Below, piece after piece: positions 24,889 to 33,225 of a stretch of 64,000 nucleotides of DNA. Source of the DNA: Cognatishimia sp. SS12 (GTDB lineage Bacteria > Pseudomonadota > Alphaproteobacteria > Rhodobacterales > Rhodobacteraceae). The translations under genes were made by a program, and so were the position numbers. The stretch spans positions 370,995 through 434,994 of the forward strand of contig NZ_JAQNCZ010000004.1 of the NCBI RefSeq assembly GCF_028369055.1, given 5' to 3'. How positions within the stretch are numbered: the first letter of the stretch is position 1; each line of letters begins with the position of its first letter. The notes under the pieces were generated by a model, which saw nothing but the letters and a program-made list of their open reading frames with translations, searched no databases and was not told where the DNA came from.

Positions 24889-25504
24889 TCAATAGCTCCC
24901 TAATATTGGTCGATCATTTATGGGGGTGTCCCCCCCTATTTTCTCGTCCCCATGTGGTGTTTGACCGCTTGGGCTCCACACCGTGAGTTCATTCTTAAGG
25001 CGAAATGACGAGAATAAAAGAAGAATGTTTTTCCTTCTTTGATTTCACCTTTTCCCATCGCATTTTCATGCTTGCTCAAAACCAAATAACCTTCCAATCA
25101 CATTCCATTGATGTGACGACCTGATAAAACTGAGCGGTTTGCGCGGCTCCTCTTCCGCATCACTGGTTTATATTTCATTTGCCAAAACAAAGTCTTGGCA
25201 AATAGCTCACCAAATACAAGCAGACCTGGCGCGCTTTTCAGACGCTGTGTCGAGCTTGGTCAACGGCTATGTCACCCCTCGCGACGTTCGGCGTTTTCCA
25301 CATCTCAATTCAGGTCCGATGCAGAATTTCTATGCGCCAATGGAAGGATCAGGCAAGATGTAGTTCAATTTCTCACACACCTTAAAGTTGTTGGTAGCGC
25401 TCAATTGAGTACAACTGTATACAATGCCAATCTTTCCAGTCTCAGAACGACACCGATTGGTTTAGGTCACATCTCCTTCCGTATTTCTCAGCAAGATCAT
25501 CGCG
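24889..25504. other. Gene-free, AT-richer spacer between dld and dctP
   Basis: The 616 bases contain no convincing gene; short frames here (such as 25139-25363) lack coding bias and ribosome-binding sites. It must hold the dctP promoter. Structures seen: an AAAGAAG/CTTCTTT inverted repeat near 25017-25040 and a perfect TTTGCCAA-N9-TTGGCAAA repeat at 25178-25202. Confidence 0.5.
25178..25202. repeat. Perfect inverted repeat in the dctP upstream region
   Basis: TTTGCCAA (25178-25185) and TTGGCAAA (25195-25202) are perfect arms around a 9-nt spacer, about 290 bp before the dctP start. It could be an operator or the 3' structure of dld-lldD mRNA (minus strand). Confidence 0.4.
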
Positions 25505-27187
25505 TTATGCATAGTTTTTCCTGCGTGACATTTTCCCGATTCCGGGGTTCAGACTGTTTGTTGGGTCAACGGATTTGTAAAACGCTGCGAGGTCAGATTT
25601 TGCAGCATAAAGATGCCCAACATTGTGTTCTGCGGGGTATTCCGCGCCGCGATCATCAAGAATCTTCAGCATTTCCGCCTTTAACGCGGCCAGATCAGCG
25701 CCTTTTTTCACCACATAATCCTGGTGCAAAACATGGCACATGAAGTGCCCATAATAGAGCCGGTGCAGCAGCTGTGCCGAGATTTCAGGCGGCAGGGTTT
25801 CAAACCAGTCGCGGTCATTTCGGCGCAGCGCGATATCAAGCGCGATGATGCCCTCGACCTCTTTTTCATGCATCGCCATATAGCGCACGGCCGCCCCGGC
25901 GGCTGCAAAGCGATGCAGCCCCGCCAGCTTGGCCTCACGCGCGGTGCATTCAAAGAAATCCACCGTCTTCTCCGCCTGTAGTTGCGTCAGCAGGGCCTGC
26001 GCCTCGGCAATGCCGCCATCGCGCATTTTCAGGATCAGATGATGGGCATATTTGCGACGAAACCCGCGCATGCGTTTGGGCAGGATATTTGGCCAGAGCC
26101 GCGCCAGCCCCTGCATGAAGCGATCGGTGAAATTGCCCAAGCCCGGCAGCTTTGCCAGCCGCGCATCAATCGCCCCCTTGAGGGCAAAGAACATCGGCAA
26201 ACGATCGGTCCCAAGCTTGTCGATCATCACCATCGTGTCCTTGCCGTAGACGTCAGAGATGTCAAACACCTCTTCATGCATGTATTCGGCGCTGATCGGC
26301 AGGGTTTCAAACCCTTCCAGGATACGGCGGCGCAACTCGGTCAAGGCGGCGGTATCATTGGTGCCGACATAAAAGGTACGTTCGTCCTGATGTTTGGCAT
26401 AGGTGTCCAGCCGCACAGCAAACACCGCCAGTTTCCCGGCGCAGCCCGCGGCTTCGTAAAGGCGGGATTTGTCGGCGTTAAACCGCGCCGGCGTTGGGGC
26501 ATCCACCTGGCGCACACGGCGCGCATAATCGGTGTCCGACGCCTTGCGATTGCCGCTGTCAATCGCCGCCGCGTCAAAGCCGCCGGTTTCCAGCGTTGTC
26601 AGGATCTCTTCGGGTGTCTCGCCCAGGGCAATGCCCAGATGGTTGACGAGTTCTAGGTCTCCCGCCGCGGTGATCCGCGCATAGAGCGCAAGTTCGGTAT
26701 AGGCCGGACCACGTTCCACCAGCGCGCCCCCTGAATTGTTGCAGACGCCGCCAACAACAGAGGCCCCAATGCAAGAACTGCCAATCACCGAATGCGGCTG
26801 ACGCCCAATCGGCGCAAGCGCTTTTTCCAATGCAAATAGCGTGGTGCCCGGAAAGCTGATGACCTGCGTGCCGTCATTGATCAACTGCAGCTGGTTCATC
26901 CGCCGCGTGTTGATCAGCACGACATCGCGGTCATAGCGCCCTTTGGGGGTCGACCCTTCGGTCAGGCCGGTGTTGGCCGCCTGCATGATCACGATTTTGT
27001 CTGCGGCCACACAGGCCTTGAGGACGCGCCATTGCTCCAGCAATGTGCCGGGCTGGACCACCGCCAGCGCCTCCCCCTCACCCGAGCGAAAGCCGGTGCG
27101 AAACGGTTTGGTGGCGCGCGCGCCCGTGAGGACATGGCGCTTGCCGCAAATGCGCTTGAGCTCGGTGATCAGCGATTGCTCTGTCAT
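25505..27187 (-). CDS. dld: Quinone-dependent D-lactate dehydrogenase
   Basis: The 560-residue FAD enzyme oxidises D-lactate to pyruvate and passes electrons to the quinone pool at the inner membrane. The PCMH-type FAD-binding domain is seen as IVIMQAANTGLTEGS and PHSVIGSSCIGASVVGGVCNNSGG (about 66-160); the C-terminal half has the Dld membrane-binding and substrate domain (EEVFDISDVYGKDT, RRKYAHHLILKM) and ends with NVGHLY and DPTNSLNPGIGKMSR. Length fits Dld (about 570). The ATG overlaps the lldD stop (ATGA at 27184-27187), so both are co-translated. Confidence 0.93.
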   Translation of the reverse strand: MTEQSLITELKRICGKRHVLTGARATKPFRTGFRSGEGEALAVVQPGTLLEQWRVLKACVAADKIVIMQAANTGLTEGSTPKGRYDRDVVLINTRRMNQLQLINDGTQVISFPGTTLFALEKALAPIGRQPHSVIGSSCIGASVVGGVCNNSGGALVERGPAYTELALYARITAAGDLELVNHLGIALGETPEEILTTLETGGFDAAAIDSGNRKASDTDYARRVRQVDAPTPARFNADKSRLYEAAGCAGKLAVFAVRLDTYAKHQDERTFYVGTNDTAALTELRRRILEGFETLPISAEYMHEEVFDISDVYGKDTMVMIDKLGTDRLPMFFALKGAIDARLAKLPGLGNFTDRFMQGLARLWPNILPKRMRGFRRKYAHHLILKMRDGGIAEAQALLTQLQAEKTVDFFECTAREAKLAGLHRFAAAGAAVRYMAMHEKEVEGIIALDIALRRNDRDWFETLPPEISAQLLHRLYYGHFMCHVLHQDYVVKKGADLAALKAEMLKILDDRGAEYPAEHNVGHLYAAKSDLAAFYKSVDPTNSLNPGIGKMSRRKNYA

Positions 27188-28338
27188 AACGCCCCCTGGA
27201 ACCGCACACTATTGCGGCTCAGCTCGCGCAGCGAAGAGACGCCCATCAATTTCATGTCGCGCTCAATCTCGGCCCGCATGAGGCCCAGCGCCCGTTCCAC
27301 GCCGGCCTGCCCTGCGGCGGCCAGCGGATAGAGGTAAAAGCGCCCGCCACCCACGGCCTTGGCCCCCAGCGCAATCGCTTTCAGCACGTGGGTGCCGCGT
27401 TGTATGCCGCTGTCCATCAGCACATCAATCTTGTCGCCGACCGCATCGACGATTTCCTTCAGCTGATCAAATGGCGTGCGCGACCCATCCAGCTGCCGCC
27501 CGCCATGATTGGACAGCACAATGCCCGTGCAACCGATATCCACCGCGCGGCGCGCATCTTCGGCGGTCATCACACCTTTCAGGCAGAATTGACCATCCCA
27601 TTCCTGCACCATCGCAGCGACATCATCCCAATCCATCGACGGGTCGAGCATTTCAGAGAAATACCCCCCGATCGAGCTCGCGCCGCCGTCCATCTCGATA
27701 TGATCTTCCAGCTGCGGCAATGAGAATTTTTCATGTGTCAGATAGTTGATGCCCCACATCGGCTTGATCGCGAATTGCACCATGCCGCCCAAGGTCAACT
27801 TGAACGGGATGCTAAAGCCGGTGCGCAGGTCGCGTTCACGATTGCCGCCCGTGATGCTGTCAACGGTCAGCATCATCACATCCACCCCCGCCTCTTTGGC
27901 GCGGGCCATCATCGCCTTGTTCAGGGCGCGGTCTTTATGAAAGTAGAACTGGTAAACCTGCGGCGTCTTGTGTTTGCGGCGCATCTCTTCGAGGCTGACA
28001 GTGCCCAGCGAGGAGACGCCAAACATCGTGCCGTATTTTGCCGCCGCCGCGCCGACCGCCCGTTCGCCCTCATGATGAAACAGGCGCTGTAGCGCCGTTG
28101 GCGAACAATAGATCGGCATTTCAAGCCGCTGCCCCATGACCGTGACGGACATATCCACGTCGGCCACGCCGCTGAGAACCGACGGCAACAGGTCGCATTG
28201 CTCAAAGGCGGTGGTATTCTTGCGATACGTCACCTCATCATCTGCCGCCCCATCAATATAATTGAAAATTGGGCCCGGCAAACGACGCTGCGCCAGCTTT
28301 CGAAAATCCTGGAAGTTATGGCAATCTGTCAGCCGCAT
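27184..28338 (-). CDS. lldD: FMN-dependent L-lactate dehydrogenase
   Basis: The 384-residue enzyme of the 2-hydroxyacid oxidase family converts L-lactate to pyruvate with quinone as acceptor. FMN and substrate residues are visible in FNYIDGAADDE (about 25-35), SPTALQRLFHHEGE, VYQFYFHKD, LTVDS, the catalytic His in VLSNHGGRQLDG, and MDSGIQRGTHVLKAIALGA. GGAGAG precedes the ATG. With dld it gives growth on both lactate isomers; the divergent FadR-type gene at 28714 is the probable regulator. Confidence 0.93.
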   Translation of the reverse strand: MRLTDCHNFQDFRKLAQRRLPGPIFNYIDGAADDEVTYRKNTTAFEQCDLLPSVLSGVADVDMSVTVMGQRLEMPIYCSPTALQRLFHHEGERAVGAAAAKYGTMFGVSSLGTVSLEEMRRKHKTPQVYQFYFHKDRALNKAMMARAKEAGVDVMMLTVDSITGGNRERDLRTGFSIPFKLTLGGMVQFAIKPMWGINYLTHEKFSLPQLEDHIEMDGGASSIGGYFSEMLDPSMDWDDVAAMVQEWDGQFCLKGVMTAEDARRAVDIGCTGIVLSNHGGRQLDGSRTPFDQLKEIVDAVGDKIDVLMDSGIQRGTHVLKAIALGAKAVGGGRFYLYPLAAAGQAGVERALGLMRAEIERDMKLMGVSSLRELSRNSVRFQGAL

Positions 28339-28713
28339 TCCACTCTCCGGTTAAGACGCAGCTGTAAAGGGTGTTTGCGCGAAAGGCAGATAAGCGGCGA
28401 TTGCAACCGCCCGAGAGTCGTGTGTCTGTCTCATAAATGCCTCCCCTTGCCGGGTATATTTGGCCCGGCGACTTACTGGTTAATATTATTTACCATGCAT
28501 TCCAGTCAACAAAATAATTTACCACCGCCCAGCGTCAAAGCGGCCAAAATCACGGTTCGCGCTAACGAAATATAGGTCTGCGTCGCATGTACACGGTAAT
28601 TATGGCGCGGTTTCAGGGGCCTAACTTGCGCCGCCTGCCGCGAACTTACTTGTCGTTCTGCGATGATGAGGTAAAATAACCTGACAACCCACCAGCCGCA
28701 GAGACCCGAAAAG
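28339..28713. promoter_or_regulatory. Divergent lldD / regulator control region
   Basis: The 375-base spacer carries a near-perfect 19-bp palindrome TGGTTAATATTATTTACCA (28477-28495; one mismatched pair plus the centre), a half-site TAATTTACCA (28515-28524), and AGGTAAAATAACCT (28669-28682) just before the regulator gene. All share a GGT/ACC edge with an AT-rich core, as GntR/FadR-type operators do. The first two would control lldD-dld, the third the regulator itself. Confidence 0.55.
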
Positions 28714-29487
28714 ATGAGCGATACAAGCCCATTCGAACAGATTGGCCACGAATCAATTGCCGATGCGGTCGTCGATCAGATCGAGTCGATGATTGTGGAT
28801 GGCATCCTGAAAGAAGGACGCAAACTGCCCTCAGAACGGGAGCTGGCAGAGGCCATGGGCGTGTCGCGTCCCAAGCTGCGCGAAGCGTTGCAAACCTTGG
28901 AGAGCCGCGGGCTTGTCAACGTGCGCCATGGCGAGGGCACCTTTGTGGCCACGCTGACCGGGCGCGCCATGTCCCCCGCCCTTTTGGCGCTTTATGCGCG
29001 CCACGGCAGCGCATTTTTCGACTATCTTGAATACCGCCGCGAACAGGAAGGCTTTGCCGCGCGGCTCGCCGCAGAGCGGGCGACGCAATCTGACAAAGCG
29101 CGGCTCACTGAAATCATTGCTGACATGCAGACCGCCTGGGAAAACGACGACATCGACGCCTCGCAAGAGGCCGACATTCGCCTGCACACCGCGATTGTGG
29201 ACGCCAGCCAGAACACCACACTGATTCACATGATGGCCTCGATCTATGATCTGACGCGCCAGGGGGTGTTCTATAACCGCGAATTCCTGCGCACGATGGA
29301 TGGCACCGGGCGGGCCTTGCTCGCGCAGCACAAAGCCATTGCCGAAGCGATCATCAAAGGCGACGGCACCGCCGCCGAAACTGCGGCCAAAACCCATATG
29401 GATTTTGTCGAGCGCAGCTTTCGCAAAGGTCAGGAGCAGGCGCTGCGCGAAGCCCGCGCCGCCAAGCGCCGCAAGCTTTCGGTCTGA
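28714..29487 (+). CDS. FadR/GntR-family regulator, probable lactate repressor
   Basis: The 257-residue protein has a GntR winged helix at 15-82 (LPSERELAEAMGVSRPKLREALQTL, GEGTFVA) and a helical FCD ligand domain with the metal-binding pattern of Asp/His residues (ADIRLHTAIVDASQN, LLAQHKAIAEAI, HMDFVERSF). LldR, PdhR and similar regulators of lactate or pyruvate use share this build. Divergence from lldD-dld supports an LldR-like role; the ligand is not shown. Its C-terminus is strongly basic (KRRKLSV). Confidence 0.82.
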   Translation: MSDTSPFEQIGHESIADAVVDQIESMIVDGILKEGRKLPSERELAEAMGVSRPKLREALQTLESRGLVNVRHGEGTFVATLTGRAMSPALLALYARHGSAFFDYLEYRREQEGFAARLAAERATQSDKARLTEIIADMQTAWENDDIDASQEADIRLHTAIVDASQNTTLIHMMASIYDLTRQGVFYNREFLRTMDGTGRALLAQHKAIAEAIIKGDGTAAETAAKTHMDFVERSFRKGQEQALREARAAKRRKLSV

Positions 29488-29504
29488 CCCAGATCATATC
29501 CGTC

Positions 29505-29534
29505 AAAAAAAACGGGCGGCCCAACCGGGCCGCC
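29505..29534 (-). terminator. Terminator of the betaine-type ABC operon
   Basis: GGCGGCCC (29515-29522) and GGGCCGCC (29527-29534) form a perfect 8-bp stem with an AACC loop; eight A residues at 29505-29512 give a T-run for minus-strand transcripts. It may also stop the plus-strand regulator gene, which ends 18 nt before it. Confidence 0.8.
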
Positions 29535-29563
29535 GGCTTCTGTTTGCATAGGAGCGCTTGGGA

Positions 29564-31069
29564 TCAGTTGCTTTTTCCGGCAACAATCCGGTCGAGGATC
29601 AACGCACAGAATAGAATGGCAAGACCGGCCAAAATCCCCTGCCCTGCCGCCGCGTATTGCAGCGCTTCCAGGACGTCTTCGCCCAGCCCCTTGGCCCCGA
29701 TCAGAGAGGCGACCACAACCATTGCCAGGGACAGCAAGATCGTCTGATTGACGCCCGCCATAATGGTTTTGGCCGCAAGCGGCAAATCCACGCGCCACAG
29801 TAGATAGCGCGGTGTTGCGCCAAAGGCCAAAGCGGCCTCGCGCACTGTTTCGGGCACCTGCCGCAGACCGAGAACAGTAAAGCGGATCACCGGCGGAGAG
29901 CCAAAGATCATGGTGGCAACAACGCCTGCGGGTTTGCCCGACCCGATAAAGGCCACCACCGGGATCAGATAGACAAAGGACGGCATGGACTGCATGAAAT
30001 CCAGGATCGGCCGGACCACATTGAACACCCGTGGCCGACGGGCACAATAGATACCCAGCGGAATGCCCAAGGTGATCGAGATAAGCGCCGCTGCCCCCAA
30101 TAGCGCCACGGTCGTCATGGCTTTCTCCCAGAAATCCAGCAGCCCGAGGTAGGCCAGCGCAGCCCCCGTAAAGATGGCGACGCGCGCGCCCGCAGAGAGA
30201 TAGGCCAGCATGATGATCACCAGGGCCACCACCGGCCATGGGGTCTGCACCAAGACAACTTCGATTGCATCCAGCAGGCTGCGCATGCCAAAGGTCAGGC
30301 TGTCAAAGAACCCGCGGCCGCTGGTCTTGGTCCAGTCAAAGACCGCCTGCACGCCATCGCCGACGTTCAGCCGCCAATTGCGGTTGGTTGGGAAGCTGTT
30401 GAGGATATCAAAAGAGCCGGGGCGGGCAAATTTCACCGTCGACAGAACCACCACCATCGCCATCAAGGCGGCGGCCACGCCCATGCGTTTTTCCGACCAG
30501 CCCGATGTGACCGAGCGATCTGACCGCCACTTGGCAAACTGCCCTTCCAGCGCCCAGTTGGCCAGAGCGCCTTCGCCGAACTTGATCACCGCAAGCAAGA
30601 TCAGACCAATCGCGACGAACACAATCCCGCCAGCCGCGGCCTGCTCTGCCGCCCTTTCGGCATCCACCAGCGCCCCTTCCAAAGAGGCGGCGGCCCGTTT
30701 GAGCGCATCCAGCGAAGAGGCACCCGATTTCTCGGCAGCGGCGATCTGCTCATAGCGCAAGGCCAGCGTTTCCGAGATGCTTTCAGCGCGCAGCCGCGCC
30801 TCGCGCCCAAGGTCACCCCAAAGCCCTCGGCCGATCTGGATGTATGCCAGGGTTTCCAGTAACAGCCCGGTCAGGAACCATGACCACAGGCCCCGCGCCC
30901 CAAACCAGATCGGCCCCAAGAGCGCTGCGGCTTTGTTAAAGGTGAAACGATAGCCCGGGGCCTTCATCATCTGGCCAAAAGTTTCGCGATAATAGGCTTT
31001 GCTCCGGCCTGCGAAAGCGTCGATCAACGCATTCATTTTCTCGGCCGTTTCAGGTTTGATTTCGTTCAT
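29564..31069 (-). CDS. proW: Glycine-betaine-type ABC transporter permease with N-terminal extension
   Basis: The C-terminal 220 residues are the ProW/OpuAB permease: TLGIPLGIYCARRP, DFMQSMPSFVYLIP, and the ATPase-contact EAA loop VREAALAFGATPRYLLWRVDLPLA, plus SLAMVVVASLIGAKGLG. The protein is 501 residues, versus about 350 for E. coli ProW. The first 200 residues are an extra domain: a short membrane region with GPIWFGARGLWSWF, a coiled-coil helix (LDALKRAAASLEGALVDAERAAEQAAA) and another helix. It forms the importer with ProV and ProX. GGAGG precedes the ATG. Confidence 0.85.
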   Translation of the reverse strand: MNEIKPETAEKMNALIDAFAGRSKAYYRETFGQMMKAPGYRFTFNKAAALLGPIWFGARGLWSWFLTGLLLETLAYIQIGRGLWGDLGREARLRAESISETLALRYEQIAAAEKSGASSLDALKRAAASLEGALVDAERAAEQAAAGGIVFVAIGLILLAVIKFGEGALANWALEGQFAKWRSDRSVTSGWSEKRMGVAAALMAMVVVLSTVKFARPGSFDILNSFPTNRNWRLNVGDGVQAVFDWTKTSGRGFFDSLTFGMRSLLDAIEVVLVQTPWPVVALVIIMLAYLSAGARVAIFTGAALAYLGLLDFWEKAMTTVALLGAAALISITLGIPLGIYCARRPRVFNVVRPILDFMQSMPSFVYLIPVVAFIGSGKPAGVVATMIFGSPPVIRFTVLGLRQVPETVREAALAFGATPRYLLWRVDLPLAAKTIMAGVNQTILLSLAMVVVASLIGAKGLGEDVLEALQYAAAGQGILAGLAILFCALILDRIVAGKSN

Positions 31070-31078
31070 GACGCCTCC

Positions 31079-32128
31079 TTAACCTTGGCTGTCTTGAATG
31101 GCGCGGATCAGTCCCGCGCGGTTGATGACACCAACGGTCTTACCCTGATCCGTCACAGCCACGATGCCGTGACCGTCCACGCAAAGCCCCATGAGGTCGT
31201 TCAGATCCATGCCCGGATGGGCCTCAACCGCATCCTCTGGGACCTCGCCGTGTTTGGCTTTGAATTCGTCAACCGGCTTCATGACCGCATGGGCGAAAAT
31301 CATGTTGAGCTTGGAAATCCCTGCCACGAAATCTGATACGTAATCGTCAATTGGGTTAAGAATGATGTCTTCAGGTGTGCCAATCTGAACAATGCGGCCA
31401 TCTTTCATGATCGCGATGCGATTGCCGATGCGGATCGCTTCGTCCAGATCGTGGGTGATGAACAAGGTGGTCTTGTTCAGCTTGTGGCTCAGCGTCATGA
31501 ATTGATCCTGCAGCTGTTTGCGGATCAACGGGTCAAGCGCAGAGAACGGCTCGTCCATCAGCAGGATCTCGGGGTCGGACGCGATGGCGCGCGCCAGGCC
31601 GACCCGCTGCTGCATCCCGCCGGACAGCTCATGGGCATATTTATCTTCCCAGCCCGTCAACTCCACCAGGTCAAGCACGCGATCCGCCTCTTCCCAGCGC
31701 CGCCCCTTCCCGGTGCCGCGAATTTCCAGCGGCATCGCCACATTGTCGCGGACCGTGCGGTGCGGCATAAGGCCGAAGTTTTGAAAGACCATGGCGACGC
31801 GGCGGTTGCGCAGGCGGCGCAACTCTTCTGCATTCAGCCCCATGACATCTTCGCCGCCGATTGAAATGCGGCCAGCCGTGGGCTCCAGCAGGCGGTTTAC
31901 ATGGCGCACAAGCGTGGATTTACCCGAACCGGACAGACCCATAACGCAAAACAATTCGCCCTTTTGCACCTGAAAATTCGCGTCGGCCACACCGACCACG
32001 CAGCCGAAGCGTTCAAGGACCTCGGTCTTACCAAGCCCCTCGTCATGGATCGCTTTTAGCGCTTCGTCGGCACGATCACCGAAGATTTTCCAGACCCCTT
32101 GGGCGTCAATGAATGTCTCATCGGACAT
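31079..32128 (-). CDS. proV: Glycine-betaine-type ABC transporter ATPase
   Basis: The 349-residue ATPase energises the importer. It has Walker A GLSGSGKST (about 66-74), the Q-loop in AMVFQNFGLMPHRTV, the signature LSGGMQQRVGLARA, Walker B ILLMDEPFSALD, and the switch His in FITHDLDEAIRIG. The C-terminus has one CBS-like segment (GIVAVTDQGKTVGVINRAGL), a module that in OpuA-type systems senses ionic strength. The chosen ATG follows GAGGGAACC. The nine-nt gap to proW indicates co-transcription. Confidence 0.9.
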   Translation of the reverse strand: MSDETFIDAQGVWKIFGDRADEALKAIHDEGLGKTEVLERFGCVVGVADANFQVQKGELFCVMGLSGSGKSTLVRHVNRLLEPTAGRISIGGEDVMGLNAEELRRLRNRRVAMVFQNFGLMPHRTVRDNVAMPLEIRGTGKGRRWEEADRVLDLVELTGWEDKYAHELSGGMQQRVGLARAIASDPEILLMDEPFSALDPLIRKQLQDQFMTLSHKLNKTTLFITHDLDEAIRIGNRIAIMKDGRIVQIGTPEDIILNPIDDYVSDFVAGISKLNMIFAHAVMKPVDEFKAKHGEVPEDAVEAHPGMDLNDLMGLCVDGHGIVAVTDQGKTVGVINRAGLIRAIQDSQG

Positions 32129-32167
32129 AATGGTTCCCTCAATGGAAGGTGAGTGAATGACAAAGGA

Positions 32168-32186
32168 CTGGCGGCGGTGCCGCCAG
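32168..32186. repeat. Stem-loop between proX and proV
   Basis: CTGGCGGC (32168-32175) and GCCGCCAG (32179-32186) form a perfect 8-bp stem with a 3-nt loop in the 104-base spacer behind proX. No T-run follows on the minus strand. It probably protects the proX message, or weakly attenuates proVW. Confidence 0.65.
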
Positions 32187-32232
32187 CCTCTTGCAAGATA
32201 CCGCCACAGCTTGGCGGCCTTGGGGAGCGCCC

Positions 32233-33198
32233 TTAGTTCAGACCGAGCCAACCATCGACGGTCTCGCCATTGTTTTCGATCCAAGTCGCCACGACGTCTT
32301 CGATGGCCTCACCTTGTACAACGACCTCATAGGTCAGCTGCGAGAGCGCATCCGAACTCATGTCAATCGCCGAAAGGAATGAGGCGGCAGCTGGATTGCG
32401 CGTTTCCAAGGATTTGGAATGGGCCACGCGCACGGTTTTCACCTCATCACCGGTGGTGATTTTGGATTTTTCAAACCAATCCGCATCAGAATCTGCGGTC
32501 ACGATATTGTATTGGTCCGCGTCATATTCTGGCTCATCCAGAAGCGTCACCGGATAAAGCGCGTGGACATAGTGCGGCTTATAGCAATAGAACACGACGC
32601 CCTGCTCTTCGGCGATCGCGTCTTTGAGGCGGGCGTAAAATACGGCCTCATCTTCGGTCGACGGCTCCAGGAAGGATTGGATGCCATAATCGCGGACTTT
32701 CACGCGGTGAATGTTGGTGGAGGCCCAGCCCGACGCGCCAACCCAGATTTCACCCATGCCGTCATTGTCGCCGTCAAACAGCGCCTGGCCTTCTGGGGTC
32801 GCAAGGTCAAAGACCGATTTGATGTTGTGCTTTTCGACCATATAGTTTGGCACGCAGAAGCCAGCCTGCCCTTTGTAGGACCCTTCGGACAGCGCCACGG
32901 TGCCCGCACCGTCCACAAATTTGTCAGTGAATGAGGATTGGTTCGGCAGCCAGACATCCGGGTGCACGTCAATGTCGCCGCGCCCGCCATTCATCGCTTC
33001 GAAGATGACCGCGTTGGCACCGGGGGCATAGCCGACCTCGCCACCAAGGCGGGACTCGATCACCTGGCCGATCAGATTGGCCATGATTTTGGCCCCTGCC
33101 CAGCTGGGTTCACCAATCATGACTTTTTCCTGCGCCTGAACACCCGCCGCCGCGCATACGATGGCGGCGCTTAAGACCGTTGATTTCATCAGTTTCAT
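32233..33198 (-). CDS. proX: Glycine-betaine-type ABC transporter binding protein
   Basis: The 321-residue periplasmic protein starts with a signal peptide (MKLMKSTVLSAAIVCAAAGVQAQ). The OpuAC/ProX fold is indicated by IGEPSWAGAKIMANL, the GDIDVHPDVWLPNQ segment, and tryptophans (SW, VW, GW) that in this family build the aromatic cage for quaternary ammonium groups. GFCVPNYMVEKHNI and YCYKPHYVHALYP match the subfamily. The ligand is unknown; its operon partner, a GcvT-like protein, suggests a methylated amine or sulfonium compound. AGGAGAG precedes the ATG. Confidence 0.88.
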   Translation of the reverse strand: MKLMKSTVLSAAIVCAAAGVQAQEKVMIGEPSWAGAKIMANLIGQVIESRLGGEVGYAPGANAVIFEAMNGGRGDIDVHPDVWLPNQSSFTDKFVDGAGTVALSEGSYKGQAGFCVPNYMVEKHNIKSVFDLATPEGQALFDGDNDGMGEIWVGASGWASTNIHRVKVRDYGIQSFLEPSTEDEAVFYARLKDAIAEEQGVVFYCYKPHYVHALYPVTLLDEPEYDADQYNIVTADSDADWFEKSKITTGDEVKTVRVAHSKSLETRNPAAASFLSAIDMSSDALSQLTYEVVVQGEAIEDVVATWIENNGETVDGWLGLN

Positions 33199-33225
33199 TT
33201 ATTCTCTCCTGTTGGTTGTCGTTGC

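Noticed and set aside
25139..25363. 74-residue plus-strand frame in the dctP spacer
   Set aside because: No ribosome-binding site, no family, and composition like non-coding DNA.
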